A DNA stretch of 64,000 nucleotides from Lepeophtheirus salmonis (GCF_016086655.4 NC_052138.2:37893403-37957402); one strand, 5' to 3'; counted from the first letter of the stretch, positions 32,988 through 46,636 are shown. Notes: generated by a model from the letters alone, not told the origin. Numbers and translations: made by a program.

Positions 32988-35639
32988 GGTAAATCCATTG
33001 AAAATTAAATTTGTAACCATTTTTTCACAATATGTATACTATGGTGAAATATCCTTGAGTGAAAATAGCTTTAAAGTAATATGAATTAATACGCCAGAAG
33101 TAAAAATATATATGAAAAACGAATTAATAGCTTATAATTTACTACATTTGGAGTATTAGCTTCATAAAAAGTTTCTGCAGTTGATAAATTGTTATTCATT
33201 TTTACATCTAGTCAATGACATCAAGATAACAGTAGTCATGTAATTAAATTAATGACTGATAGGATTTAGATTATGATGATTCAAGAATTTTGAAGGAATA
33301 ATTATGCAAAAAACTAAGATACATGACTGAACATGGGGACAAATTATTTGGGATTAGAAGTTTGTGATAAAAATAATTAGTTAGTGAAGTACTATTTTGG
33401 CTTTTTTATTGAAGTACACAAAAACAACAGCCTTGAACAAATTAGCCTAGTAATATAAGGGTTCTCTTCAACAAAATACAAATGTATTCATACTTTTTAT
33501 ATCTGTTAACCGAATCTTATAAGTCTTTTATGAGTAAACATATTAGTTACAACGGAATAGGTGTTATTTCGTAATGTTTTTTAATTTGATAAATATTTCT
33601 ACATCTAAAATCTGCATAAAAGTTCAGTCTAACTTAAAAATCTAATTTTATCAGAGCAAATTTATCCTAAATACAACTTCCTACAAGGTTAGTATTAACT
33701 CTAAGGCTTATAATTAACTTAATATATATGAGTTGTTGAAATAGATCATGTATAAAAAAGATAAATTGATGGAATGAGACTATTTTCAACATTTGTTTAA
33801 ATTCCTTTAATTAGTCGAATGGAGTTGCACTAATTAATTTTATGTAAACATTATAGTAATTCAATTACTCCATCTTACCTAGGATTTGCCCTTGAAGTTC
33901 CAATACCTAATGTACATTTCCTTTGTTAGGAGCACCTGTGAGATGAAAATATACACACTGAATTCGAATGAATAATTTATCAGGAGTACGTGAACTTCTT
34001 TGATTACTGTTTGCACAAAATGTTCACATTTAAAGATTACTTCCATCAAAAAATCCTCCTTAAAACTGGAAAATATATACCAAATTAAAAGCTATAAATT
34101 GATGCAACCACTGATTAGATTAAGTCCAAATTTAGCATCATTTTTTTAATATTTAGAATCTCAAATATGTCTAAAAATTGGCTAAATTAAAGAGAAGTGT
34201 TACAAAAATGTGTAAAATCTGTTCTATTTGACATGACTTCACCTAAAGAGGTGAAAAATCTTTCAATAAAGTAAATTACCACATATACAAGTGACACTAG
34301 TCTAAAATAATGTCTAATAGCCTCAGAAATATAATTATTAAAACAACATTCAAAAGTCTGATGTAGCAGAGCCGTTATAACTCCAGAAGTTATGACGGTA
34401 TTTTATGCCTACTAAAGAACTATCCAAATTTTCGGTCAATTAGATATTGAAAAACAATCTAAGGTGGACAAAACGATATTCAAAATGGATTTTCAGATCG
34501 CTTTATCATAAATCAATATTGATCAACTTTTATTATAATAATATATACTTAAACTTTTCCTCAATTAAGAATAACGACAATTTATTGATTGTATATGTGG
34601 GCATTTACCTATAGAACAGAGTAGGAAAATTTTACCTGTCCTACAAAAAAAACAAAAAAACACCAACCAGTCAATTTGAACATTTGGTATACATTCACGT
34701 GCTAGTAGTACTATACGCATGTACGAGATTACTAAGGATGAAATAATGGCTGTCAATGTAAGTTTGTAAAAGCCATATAGCAGAATCCACTTTATATACG
34801 ATAATAGAACTGTATCACATATCCTAACGAGCTTAGTTTGTATGAATCAGGATCATATGTCCCTTCGGACAGCATATACACTTATTATCTTGTCCGACAG
34901 AACAATTTGCCTGTCTGGGATGGTGGGAATAGAATAATGTGAAAGTAAATCACTAGCATGAAAGATTATACAAGTTTTAGTATTTCATATAAATTGGTAA
35001 AATATAATTAATCACTATTATTGAAAAAGTCTCTAATTTTAGAGGGTTCTCAAAGGGCCATTATTTTTGTCAATAATATTGTTGTATAGTAGATACAATA
35101 ATATTATTAAAAATGAACTCTCTAGAGGTCGATCTAAAATATGTTGTATTTTTTTTTAAACCGAAAACACGAAATTGCAACGAATGAAATGATGCCAAAA
35201 ATATAATTTATCTATACGGGCATAATCCAAAACTTATCTCAGTTTTTATCTGGGTTATCAGGTTTCAAAACTATCTAAGATTATATTTATTCGGGACTAT
35301 CATTGTTTATAATCATTTTCCATGAATAAAACAATCTCCAAATTGAAGTAAAACGAATAAAACTGATTTAAAACGGGTTTTATGATTATAATAATGTTTT
35401 TATTGATTCTGTAGTTTACTCTGAACTCAACATATTTCTATTTTTAGGTTTAAAAATAATGAAAAAAGACACTTTTGTAGACCCTGTATAACTTATTCAT
35501 CATTCATAGTGATAAGGAATATCATAGCTTATATTCTGTTTTATTTAAAAAAATATCCATATCCGACGATTTAAGTTCGATTTTGTAATTTTTGGTTGAT
35601 TCCAATTTTTGGTGTAATAGCCAATATATAAATAATGTT
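32988..35639. other. AT-rich interval, nothing recognised
   Basis: A short balanced plus-strand frame at about 34830-34937 (NELSLYESGSYVPSDS, then IYTYYLVRQNNLPVWDGG) is open but too short to assign. Elsewhere only A/T-rich sequence is seen. Confidence 0.5.
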
Positions 35640-36345
35640 AACAATTTCATTATCAATCACAGCCTTTACACATAGACTGAAACCCATTCAGTATTTGATG
35701 ACACACTTCTTTGATAAATTATCCCATGCAGCCACTATGGAGGACTTCTTTGAGTCCACATTTGGGTGTGAGGTCCTGTTGATTTTCATCTCCAATGTGC
35801 CCCATATAGAAAAGTCTAGTGGGTTCAAATCTGATGATGAGTGGGCCATATCTCGTTGGAGCAGAATCAAGCCATGTTATCTGTGCAGAACTTTTGCCAC
35901 TTGAGGGAAATGTGAGAGGGGTCTTCAGCCATGGCAAGATGGTTTACATGAGCACCTTATAGTAGACTTCCTTGCCCATTTTCTTTCCAGCCTCGAAATG
36001 AAGAGATACATCTTATTTCCATCAGAGGCCACTCAGAAGATAGTATGGGGTCCTTGTGAAAAAATTAATCCCAAGTTGTGGTTTATAGTCCTCCTGATGG
36101 TCCTAGGAGCTACAAAGAAGTACCTGGCGATAGTATTCATCTATATATTGTTCTCCAAACTTCAAAAGAACTTTGTATCCCTATTTAAATTATGCCTTCT
36201 ACTTCCTAACATCCTGGAGAGGTCTTCTCCTTTTTTCATCTTGGCTTACTTAAAAACCAGGCTCTTAAAACATTAAACTATGTCCTTAATCTTCATCACA
36301 TCACCTCGAGCACAAAGGAGATCTGAGAAGCGTTCCCTTTTATGA
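35640..36345 (-). pseudogene. Mariner transposase relic lacking the first-Asp segment
   Basis: On the minus strand: KRERFSDLLCARGDVMKIKD, then LVFK and KMKKGEDLSRMLGSRRHNLN (first helix-turn-helix and linker), then FFVAPRTIRRTINHNLGL (second helix-turn-helix). This runs almost directly into VASDGNKMYLF (usual VASDGKKMPxxFF) and TILPWLKT, so about 70 residues including the first catalytic Asp are missing. QKFCTDNMA and SSSDLNPLDFSIWGTLEMK follow, with the third Asp intact, then NRTSHPNVDS and SIVAAWDNLSKKCVIKY. Multiple stops and frameshifts. Same family as the relic at 15636-15965. Confidence 0.85.
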
Positions 36346-37682
36346 TGATGAAACAATAACAAAATGATTAGTTTAATTTAAGCGTAAAAAAAACTACATT
36401 TTATATAGGATATAAATAGCAATATATTGCTTCTATAGCATTAAGAAACTTGCCACAAGTAATACCAAGTAAAAATAATGTTTCTTGTTACTCGTCTTCA
36501 TTTATTTTTTCATACTATTTATTTTTCTTTGGTCCTTGTAATTTATGGTAATGTTAATACTTCCTTTATCATCATATAAAAGTATAAAAATTCTTCAAGC
36601 TTCCTGAAACACTTTAGAGCTATTATTAGTAACCTTATGTTGAAAACCCTAATTTGTGTTCATATATATAATTATATTATAGGGTTGGTCGTTTTGAGTG
36701 CAGTTCGATCCATTTTTTTGCATTTTGAAATTAGGATTTTTTTTGTATTTCTATAAAAACTGAGGTAATTGAGGCTGGAGTTAACATTGTTAAATAAAAT
36801 AAATCATAATCTACCATGCTATCAAAATCTGTTTTTTTTTCTTAACAGATAAGTGGATGGAGAGAAATTTGCGTTTGAAAAAAATAATGTTTGTTTGTAC
36901 ATAAAGTTTGAACACCCAGTAGATCAATCTCACACAAAAATGATCGAGATACATCTTATTGTAAATGACATTATTAAACTTCCTATTTCAGTACAAAACC
37001 TTATCTAACACTTTTCTTAAGTTTGGAATTAATATTTTTGAAAAAAAGAAAAATTCAAAAATAAAATCCTACCTGTAACGACGATTTTTTTATTAAAAGA
37101 ATAGTCTTATAATAAAAGAGAGAATTGAAAATAAAAAAATCGTGTAATAATTGTCATAGGAAGTTTAAATTTAATTTTTTCTATTAACTTTATGCCATCT
37201 GAATAATAATAATTATTGAATAAAGTTATATTAAATTCGGAAGAACTTGATGATTTAATTTAAGTATATCATTTGATTACTATTTTACAAAAAAAAAAGA
37301 AAAAAGCTCATTATTCTACTAAACTCAGTTGATCAACCGAAATAATTTTTTTATCTTTAGTAGAGTAAAATCAAAGCAACCTGAACTTTTAGTCATTCCA
37401 GCGATAGGTTTGTTAAAAAAAATGAATTGTAACGAAAAAAAAAAAAAAAAAATCTTCCGGTATTTTTGTAAATAGTCTTACATTTTAGCAATATTAATTT
37501 AGAATATGTTTATACTAATATCGCAAAGTTTATCTACATTTAAGAATGGCGGAATACAAAACAGTCATTTTTGATTTAAGAAATAACATAGCAAAAATAA
37601 AATCTAAGGGATCTATATTTTTTGTCGTGCCAAAGTTTTTCCAGAGACTCCATCATCACGAAGTGTCAATGAAGTGGGTTTG
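36346..37682. other. AT-rich interval, nothing recognised
   Basis: Mostly A/T homopolymers, including a long A run near 37435-37452. No coding similarity was seen before the GIY-YIG fragment. Confidence 0.55.
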
Positions 37683-38054
37683 AAAAAGTTCTTAATAAAT
37701 CGGTGTATAACCTGCTTAAATGTTCAAGCAGGTTCGGTTATCAAATCATTGGCATGGAGTGTTACTCAGGAACTGTTTCATGTGATTTCATGCAATTCTA
37801 CACATTTGGTTTATATTATCGGTTCTACGAAAAGCTGAAAGCAGTATGTTGGGCAAAGAAAAAGAAGATTTAATTATCGGATAAGTGATCACATGACATT
37901 TGACGAGAAATATTTGGAGTTCACTAGAAAAAACTTCAATTCCAGAGTACATAAGAAATCTGAAATGAAAGTACAGGTGTTACAACAAGTTCATGTTTAT
38001 AAATTCATAACAAAATATATATCAATGAACATTATTATTTTTTCACAGCAATGA
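37683..38054 (+). pseudogene. GIY-YIG endonuclease domain, Penelope-like retroelement fragment
   Basis: One frame, broken only by a TGA at 37836, reads KFLINRCITCLNVQAGSVI, then ELFHVISCNSTHLVYIIGS, then (after the stop) KQYVGQRKRRFNYRISDHM. It continues with HKKSEMKVQVLQQVHVY to a TGA at 38052. The VYIIGS and KQYVGQ pair corresponds to the two halves of the GIY-YIG motif. The following RxFxxRxSxH carries the conserved arginine of the nuclease fold. The upstream Cys-x-x-Cys and SCN are as in Penelope-like elements, where this domain nicks DNA to prime reverse transcription. The reverse transcriptase that should precede it is not seen. An unrelated GIY-YIG gene is less likely, given the linker and context. 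Confidence 0.8.
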
Positions 38055-38529
38055 TGCTATTTTATATGTTGAACTAATATTAAAAAAAGGTAACAAATGT
38101 CTTGCTCCTGGCCTCCTCACGCTTTTTTTTCCTTACAAAGGTATCAAATAAACTTATAATTCATAAATTCATATTATTTTTTTTTCACATGGTGATAACA
38201 TCTATGTGTTGAGTAACTACCTGTACCTGGGAAACACTGATATTACTACTAGTAATACTGGATAATATATGCGAGGTAAGTTGGTGCATCTCTTATTTAA
38301 AATACTTAAATTAAAAACGTATATGTTATTGAATCTATAATTATAATATTGGAAAATTATGAAAATACATTTCTGATACCTTTATTTATCTGCAATCTCC
38401 AACTGGCTAGAGACAGCTTCTAGGATATCCATTGACAAGAGTACAGCCTAGACAGAATTCTTTGTAAAGTTGTTATGGGTAGTACCCGGCATTTCCGGGA
38501 GTTATTAAGTATCTCCATTATGCTGTAGC
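38055..38529. other. AT-rich interval, nothing recognised
   Basis: A tttccgg/ccgg-bearing segment at about 38485-38501 (acccggcatttccggg) is a short inverted repeat. No coding similarity was seen. Confidence 0.5.
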
Positions 38530-38725
38530 TACGCACGACTACAATATTTTACTAATGTGACTCCTTTTTTATTTCTGAGATCAAAAATATGTATATGATA
38601 TACATCAGGGAGCACTATTTGCAGTGCACTTTTTATACACGCTTGATGCTTCAATGCAAAACTCCTACGATATTTCAGTAATATGACTACATTTGTATTT
38701 CGTAGATAAAAAATATTGATATATT
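38530..38725 (+). repeat. Degenerate tandem duplication, two units
   Basis: ctacaatattttactaatgt with its continuation (gactcc, tatttctgagatcaaaaata) near 38540 is repeated, diverged, near 38668 (ctacgatatttcagtaatat, gactac, tatttcgtagataaaaaata), about 129 bp away. The linking sequence gggagcactatttgcagtgc resembles the right end of the repeat at 55.6-56.1 kb (gggagtattatttacagtgg). Confidence 0.5.
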
Positions 38726-40189
38726 TTCAAACATCTAAGCATAATTTTTTACGCCCTAGATGGCTCTTAACTTGAGTTGAGATTATTGATTAGGTATTTT
38801 TTACGACAATTAGCAGGATGTTTTTGTAAAAGATTGATGTTTCACATGTGAGTGAGTCAAATTGTATCAACTCACTGAATATTCAAATTGTATATAATGT
38901 TCACATAATGAAATATCTTATTTTTTTTTTTAGTTTGAAAAAAGCGAGAGTTGACGATAGTTCAAACATCTAGGAGTGAAACTTTGTTTTATTAAGGTTA
39001 TCTTCCTTATTAATACAGCAATGACTGTTTATTTGTCTGTACACGACTCATTTTAGAGTGTGCGCTTAATTTTTTAGAACTGCATGACTATAAATCTACA
39101 AAATAATTTTTTGTCAACATGTCATATTAGAAAAAAATATATATTGTCAGTTATACGATAGATGTTTAATTGATAGTAAAAAAGAGTTTATATATGTACC
39201 TTAACACAAAATGGAAGAACTAAAAAAAGAAGACTCATGTAATTTGTGTTTGTCATTTTGAAAATTTTTATATAAAATTACTTTTATTTTTTTTAAATAC
39301 TTTTAATTTTTAAATTAATGTTCAAATGGAAACTTAGGCTGCATTTTATATTAATATCAAATATAACATTTATCAAATGGGCCATGCATTAAACAATGAA
39401 TGTGAGTAACATAGAGTAACTTTTCTTATAGCTTAACAAATAACTACGAGTGGGGACGAGAAGTTAGTTAAAGCTAGTTAAATATAAGCTACAGCATTTA
39501 GTATTCATACATAAAAGACATGGTAATATTAGTGTCTGACTCTTATGAAATTATTTATAAATTCTAAAAACTTCATAATCGATCTATAATGTTAGAAGGA
39601 AAAATTTACTCAATAAGACTGAAAAAAGCAGGCTCTTTTACTGCGAATTAATCATTTTTATTCTGACATTTTTGAAGAAAAAATAAACTACTTTAGATAT
39701 AATTTTCCAAAATTCGGTATGTCACATATATAGGATTCTATTCATGGAAGGGTATTGATAAATGACATAAAAAAAATTATACGATGAAATAATTTAATAT
39801 AAAATCTCAGAAAACATATTTTTTATAGAAACTTCCCTGAAAACGGAATCTTGACAGATTATATATTTTATATAAATAATTTTTTTGCAAATATAAGTTA
39901 TTCAATTGCGTTAAATAAATTAACAATAATACAAGTTTACATATTTTAAAATGGCATAAACTTATATAACGCATTGATTATGAGTCCGTAGTAATTTTTT
40001 TTTTTTTGTATCAGACCTGATTTTTAATAAATAAATTTATTGGAATTTTTTCACCATATTTTTTTTTCTTATAGTGTTCAGCCTACTTAAGTAATACATT
40101 TGAAAATTCGTTTATTGTCTCCAAAATTCAATTCTGATTGCAATTATGTGAGTATTTTTATATTCCTTACATTTTTACATACAAAGTTT
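38726..40189. other. AT-rich interval, nothing recognised
   Basis: No coding similarity or repeat ends were seen before the mariner derivative. Confidence 0.55.
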
Positions 40190-40690
40190 CATTACGGAAC
40201 CAAACAACTTTTGAAACAAAAATAAACCGATTTTTTTATCCAATGACTCTAAGTCTAAAAAGTTCAGGAAAAAAAAATTGCAACGAGTTTACAATCTCTT
40301 TTGGATGAGTGATAGTACTGAAAAGGCTGATAAAAACTGTTATCATTTACCTTCAGACTATCTACAACATCAAAAAGTCTATAAAAGATGGACAAAATGG
40401 CGTTTTCCCCCTATACAGCCAAGAAGAAAATAAAATATTGCAGCAATAATATGACTGACTTCTGCCCTGCCTCCATATGGCCCTCCTCCAGCCCTAATCT
40501 AAACCCCCTAGACTTTGCAATATGGGCATCTTGCATAAAAATGTCTGGTGCATCTCTCATCCAAATTTGGACTTTTTCAGAGCTACCATCCCAACAGCGT
40601 TGAACACGGCCGCCTTCATCGCCAAAAGCTTCCATCCTGTCTGCTTCAGTGCCAAAGAAAAAAAAAGTTATTCCCTCCCATACTCTGTAC
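40190..40690 (+). pseudogene. Mariner deletion derivative: helix-turn-helix joined to the third-Asp region
   Basis: The leader (gaaacaaaaataaacc, then atccaatgactctaagtct) matches the 47.1-kb copy. RVYNLFWMSDSTEKADKN and, after a frameshift, LQTIYNIKKSIKDGQ form the N-terminal helix-turn-helix. From 40412 the sequence continues as YTAKKKIKYCSNNMTDFCPA, then SIWPSSSPNLNPLDFAIW, the segment after the second Asp and the third-Asp motif (NPLD intact). After another frameshift, ISHPNLDFFRATIPTAL and a degraded C-terminus follow. Only about 30 nt separate helix-turn-helix and catalytic remnant, where a full transposase has around 600. The copy is open over 71 codons (40388-40603) but clearly incomplete. 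Confidence 0.82.
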
Positions 40691-43607
40691 ATTCATACAA
40701 TTCCGATAACATGCAATTTTTATGTTAACAAATCCCCATATTTTAAGACATTTAATGAAAATTTAATAATGTATTGATTTTTCAATTGATTTTACGCCAA
40801 AAAAATTCACTTGCAGTCTAAATAAATATAATACTATATACAAAAAGAGTATTTCAATTGATTATGGATATTAAATTTTTTTTGGTCATTATCTTCTGTA
40901 ATTTGATAACAGAAAGCTTTTTTTGTACATAGATGTCTATTTTTCTTATATGACAGCATTTTTTTAACCAAGTATTAATCATCTTAGAATCAAAAGCAAG
41001 AAGATAGACAATTGATATGATAAGTAAATTGCCAAAAACGTTTAATTGAGGACAATACAAAAAAAAAAACGAAAAAAAAAAAAAATAATGATAATTGTAA
41101 ACAACGCACACGACCATTTTTTGTAACAATCTCTACCCACAAACATCCGTTTGATCATATTTCATATCTAAAAACTGGTTTCCTAATCAACACCCCTAAA
41201 GGTGTCAATATAAAAAGTATTTTTATCCTTAATTTTTTTTTTAAATAACCTTACATTTCCGATATGATTATTCTTTAGTTACAATTGTTTATCAGCCGTC
41301 AATATTTCATTAAGTAGTACTTTTACGTTTTATACAGGTATAAAGTTCAATCTTTAAAAGTAACATGTCGTAATTATTTCCTTGGACTACTCACTAATGC
41401 TTGCAGAGGAGGAGAACCTTAATGTAATAATCATGTCCCTTAAAGGGTTCTTTGACATAAAGTTAAAATATTTTTGATGTGTTAACACAAAAAAAAAAAA
41501 CATTTTAATCAAAATATTATAAAAAAATGAATATTTCCCTTTTTGTTCGACATCATAGACTTATTTAAGTCAATCAAAGTTTTTGTATTCCCATTTCTGG
41601 GATAAGTTGAGTTACCCAATAATGTTTACTACCTTTATTTGATTTATGTTAGGGTTAATTAGATGAAGAAAAATTTGAGAAACATCTTTCAACTTTTTTT
41701 TTTTTGTGTTGACGAGATAACTTTTTGCATTTTTAAGACAAAAATTATATTTTATTTGTTATTGAAGTATTATATAATGAACCATTTTTTTATTTATTTA
41801 CTCGATAAAGTTTATAGATCCGGGAAAGTATGGACAAAGTAAGAAAAAGGTCAGACGCTTTAAGCTTTACTTGGAGATATAAATTGACGATATTTAATTG
41901 TATAATACATATGTGGTATCAACACAAAAACAAGTAAAAATGTTTTCTCTCCAAATTGAGACATTTGCATTATTCGACAAATTATCCTCCATTTCTATGA
42001 AGCAAAATTATATAAATTAACCCTTTGGACGTGCCATAAATTACACTTAAATTAATAACGATTGATCATCACTATAAAAATAGATTGATTTTTTTGAAAA
42101 TCTATTTTGAAGCCAATTATATAAATTATCTCAAAACTCGGTTCTAAACTAGAGTTACAATTTTTGGGTAAATTAACTTTTCCTTGACATTTGAATACAA
42201 ACCCTATAATTGACTAAAATATGTTTAATGAATATGGAATATATGAATTTATATAAAAATAGAGCAAATTTTGTCTGTATCTATGCTAAAAGCAAGTCAT
42301 ATTGAGCGAGGATATTTTATCCAAGAAATAACAATATAATTAAGGGTGCGCGTCATATCTATATAAAAGACAAAAAAAACATAGTATTTTATATAAAAAA
42401 ACTTTTAAAAAATGTATGAAATCTGGTTGGCGCGCTGAGGTCTGCTCATATTAGAATCAGTGACTTTAGATGAGGCTTAGGAACAAGATAAATCACTATA
42501 TGGCTCATCAATTCGTATTAGTTTTTTTCTCAAGCTGCCATTATTATTTTGTGAGAAGAAAACATATTTATATTGAGTAACTACGTTTGAGTGAGCTCAT
42601 AAAAAAGAAAAAGCAACACCGATAATTTGTTGCGGAGTTATCATCGATATTTTTCAAGCAAAGTGTGTCTGTTCATCAACGCAATAAAGTAAAATAATCC
42701 ATTGGGATTTTTCCTTTTATTAATTTTTCCCCCAGATTTTTTAAATATTAATTCACATATAGATAATCAAAACTCTATTTAAACAATTAAAACTTGCTTA
42801 TTGGTTGAAAAATCATATTATAGTATAATTATATGCACAGAAGTATGCATAAAATCCATCAACTGACTGATAATGCATTTTTGTATCGACATTTCATCAC
42901 AATGGGATTCATATGTACATAATGATTTGTATAATTTAACTCATACCAAAATATTCTATTTTAAAAATGTGTTAATGCAGATGATTTACAAGGGTTTGTA
43001 ATTCATGATTTGACCTTACTTTATTCACTTTATCAAACTTATCCAACTGGTCACTTCATTTCCTTATGTTGTATTGTTTTTCCTGTCTACCAACTATACA
43101 CATCTGTTTAAATATATGTTATACTTCCTATATGTCGTTAGGTATTTGTTTTTGAACAAAAATATCCCATATAATAAGTTAGATCACTGATAAAGAAAAG
43201 ATCATACGTTGATTTTAATAACTCCTAAGAAAAAGAGGGTAGTAGCTATTTCAATAGTATACTGGGAACTTTAAAAAATTGATATAAAAATATTAAATGC
43301 ATGTATACATCGTAAATATTGGACTTCAATGCAATTTTTTTGCTACTTTTTCTGTTATGTAAGAACCAACATATATACTGGATCATCCGTAAAAAACTAT
43401 TATTTTCACACTGTAAAATGAATATGGTAATAAGCAGAAAGAGGAAAAAGTCCTAGCCGAGTCTTAAGTAATTACTTACAAGTCCAAATCAAGTGGAAGT
43501 AATTGAACATTTCCATAACTTTCAATTCGAATCCTTACATTTATTTTGAGCTAACATCAAATCCATAATGATGATGCGCATAGGATGTGATGAAAATCCC
43601 CTATATT
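40691..43607. other. AT-rich interval, nothing recognised
   Basis: Frames near 40854-41129 are low complexity (poly-A/T derived). A short balanced segment at about 41396-41460 (LAEEENLNVIIMSLKGFFD) is not assignable. No terminal repeats were seen. Confidence 0.5.
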
Positions 43608-43815
43608 TTGGGAATGTGGAAAGACAAGAACCCGAAAACCAACACAGTAACCCTGATAATTTGAAAGAGAGCCGTTTAGCTGTCATGAGACTTAATTAGA
43701 TCAGCTACAATCACCTGTAACGAGGGAGGAAGGGGGAAAATATACACACCAGGTAATTGACAAGAATTACTCCGATACCGATCCTCAATTATACTCTAAT
43801 TCCAACAAGGATATA
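43608..43815 (+). repeat. YSxSNK repeat family, copy C3
   Basis: The plus strand contains gaatgtggaaagaca, then ttaattagatcagctacaat, then a frame reading VIDKNYSDTDPQLYSNSNKD followed by IQL and a stop. The order of blocks matches copies C1 and C2 on the minus strand at 21.0 and 22.1 kb. The coding-like block at 43773-43836 is the best match to C2. Confidence 0.55.
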
Positions 43816-46219
43816 CAATTATAAATCCTCAACCAACATTAGAGTTAATCTTCCTCCTTTCAGAGCAGCCACAAATATTCAAATAGGTTTGTAATATAAA
43901 TTAATTGAGTGGAAAAGGAAGTTCACTATCCAGGAGTTAAATAATATTGACAACGAGCGAGGAAAATAAAGTTTATTCTTCAGATTACCTATTTAATAAA
44001 AAAGGTGAGCTATAAATAGCACCAGATTGTCATCACTACTGATAAGGTCCAAAGTGCTACGGATTTCTTATGTTAAGTATTGACTATTTTATGACTCAAA
44101 TTGGAAATGAGTAAACTTAACTCCCTTAGGATATCTAGTATACCTTGAAAGTTTCCAAAGAAAAAAAGTCTATAATTCTATTAGAATTACATGTATTAAA
44201 CTGTTAATAAACTTTTTAAAGTTCATTTATATCTTTATATGTATAACGGATCACTAGAAATGTAAATGGTAATTTTTTGGGCGTGTAAATAGAAAAATGT
44301 TGAAAATTAATATGAAAATCCTGACAATTTAAAAAATAATCCTGACAATTATTATTTTTTTTTTTTTTGAAGGATGGAACGACGTAACTCAATAAACAAA
44401 CCCACGGGAGGTTTTATTATCTTGAACTCAATTTTTATTCATTAATTTATTGAAACTTTTTATGGGTTACAAAGTTCCTTTACCATGGCCAATTGAATAA
44501 TTTAATTTATATGCTTGAATTCATAAAAACACACATAGCATTCAAGATTAAATCGATACAAATGTAAAGTTCGATTTTCTATATTTTTAATAGGCAACTT
44601 TAATGAAACATTTACAAAAATTACACTATTTATTTAATTTCAAATTGCAAGTCTGAACATTTTATTATTTTTGGATATATTTTTACATCTTTTTTTCAAA
44701 GATACGTTTTTAAAATTTTAAAGATAATGTTTCCTAAAATCATATAATTTGATATTTTTGTAAAAATTATAAGGAAACATCAAAGAAAAGAAGAGCTTCC
44801 ACAGAAACACTCTATATTTTTGTAAATTTGTGATAAGGGAACTACAATATTTCAAGGATAAATCTCATTTTTAAAATGATTTCAAATGATCATGAATTAG
44901 AGCATATGCACACTGTGTTCGATCATCAATTGTACTTTGATTTCAACAGGGACTAACACTTATAAATTCCCAAAAACTGTCAATGGTATTCTCTGTCAAC
45001 CGTGAGCATACCTAATCGTTATTTCACTTTATACTTAGATGTTCTCTCCTCAGGGATGAGAAAATAATGATAATAGTTTTAGAATATAAAAAACAATGTT
45101 CAAATTGCACACAAAAAAATGTTAAGAATGTTAAGAAAATGTTAAAACAAGCCTACGTATAATAGTATGAATAATCATCCAACAATTACTAGCCATTAAA
45201 TCTTAAAAAAAAATTAATATACGGCATATTTTAAATCACCACCCTTTTATTTTGAATTTAAACTAATTAAAGGCTTATATAAGTGGAATGCCAATATGAA
45301 ATCAAGTTTTGAATCAAAATTAAGAAAATGAGTTACTCCAAATTTCCTGTTTTACTTGATAGATATAAACACCCCATTATTTTATTGACTTATTTTGGTC
45401 AATTATGTTTTTCATATTCTAATTTCTGGGATGCATGGATATTTATAAAAATATGGACTACAGTTTACAACCTTCATATGATAGTAAATAAACACTGTTT
45501 AGTTCCGATATGGCATTCAAAAAAAAATACATATATATTTGTCAGATAATTTTAATGACTTAGTAATATAATTTGCGACATCACCTAATGATTTCTCAAA
45601 ATATTCTGTCATTACAAATGTAAGTTAATTATACGAATTCAGACTAATTATTAAGAAAAATTGTCCCAGGTTTCTTTCGTTTTGACAGCTCACATAACAT
45701 TGCAATTTTTCCTTTTATATTTATATTTTATGGTAAACTATTTTTTTTCGAATGAACAAAGAAAAATAAGTACCTAATTTTTCTCTTTTTGCAAATATTG
45801 TATATTTGACTGACATATAAATTGACAAAAATCAAATCACAATATTTCATAATTAGAAAACAAACTATTATTTTTGTCTATTTTTATAATCAAAAATATT
45901 TATTTAATCCATTGCACTTTTTAAATCACAAGACTTATTAAATCTCTCTTTGTGTACTAGGTATATATAGCTACCAATCAATTTTATGAGAAAAATAAAT
46001 TGGTTAATTTTTCATGCAAACACAAACATTAAGCCAATAAAAGTTTGAATAGTTACATACCTTTAAAAAACTAATATTAATTTAATGAAACTTCACCTAG
46101 CAAATCGCTAATAAAACTTTGGAAAGGTTTAATTGACTTACTAAATAACTTAGCAATATTTCTATTTAGTATCAACTGGTACACAAATACAAAAACTATC
46201 TTGCAACCAATTTCTTCAT
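43816..46219. other. AT-rich interval, nothing recognised
   Basis: The frame at 45328-45549 is hydrophobic and AT-driven. No recognisable element was seen. Confidence 0.5.
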
Positions 46220-46636
46220 CAGAGTAAGGGCAACTGAGGTGGAGGCCAAAGGAAATCGTGTGTTAGTATTTCTTGACGCTGGAATGAGTTATAGCATGAT
46301 CTCCCTCATCGTAATATGCTCTAAGGGTCTTATTACCATGATGATAAAGCTGAAGAAGACAAAATTAGCTTTGAGTGGCCACAATGCCAAAAAAACTCAA
46401 AAGTGGCAAGAAGACAACATGGAGAGTATATCGGCCGGTTAATTTGGCCTCCATCTTCACCTATAACCAACTTGACAATAGGTGGCCTATGTAACCGTCC
46501 ATTTGAATTTGGACGCCCAAACGGGTGCTGTAGGAGTTGGCTGACATGTCGTAGGAATACTTCAAAAAAGATCTACAAGACCTTCAAGCGTAGGATTGCA
46601 GCCTTGGTGGACGCCAATTGGGGATTTAATCGATAA
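46220..46636 (+). pseudogene. Mariner transposase relic, C-terminal half of a different family
   Basis: VEAKGNRVLVFLDAGMSYS corresponds to the region before the second Asp. ALSGHNAKKTQKWQEDNME corresponds to the segment after it (usual AHxAKKTQKWLEDN), with the QQD Asp lost. In the next frame, IWPPSSPITNLTIGGL replaces WPPSSPDxNPLDxxxW, losing the third Asp. YKTFKRRIAALVDANWGF and a stop form the usual C-terminus (CxxFKRRIxALVDANGGxFE). One frameshift near 46430 joins two long frames. No N-terminal helix-turn-helix is visible. The C-terminal signature differs from the deletion-derivative family. Confidence 0.8.

Noticed and set aside
35998..36276. 92-codon plus-strand frame
   Set aside because: Antisense of the minus-strand mariner helix-turn-helix region.
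37709..37734. Small hairpin aacctgctt/aagcaggtt considered as a structured RNA
   Set aside because: It lies within the GIY-YIG coding remnant and has only 9-bp arms.
40411..40692. 93-codon minus-strand frame over the 40-kb relic
   Set aside because: Antisense of the mariner third-Asp region on the plus strand.
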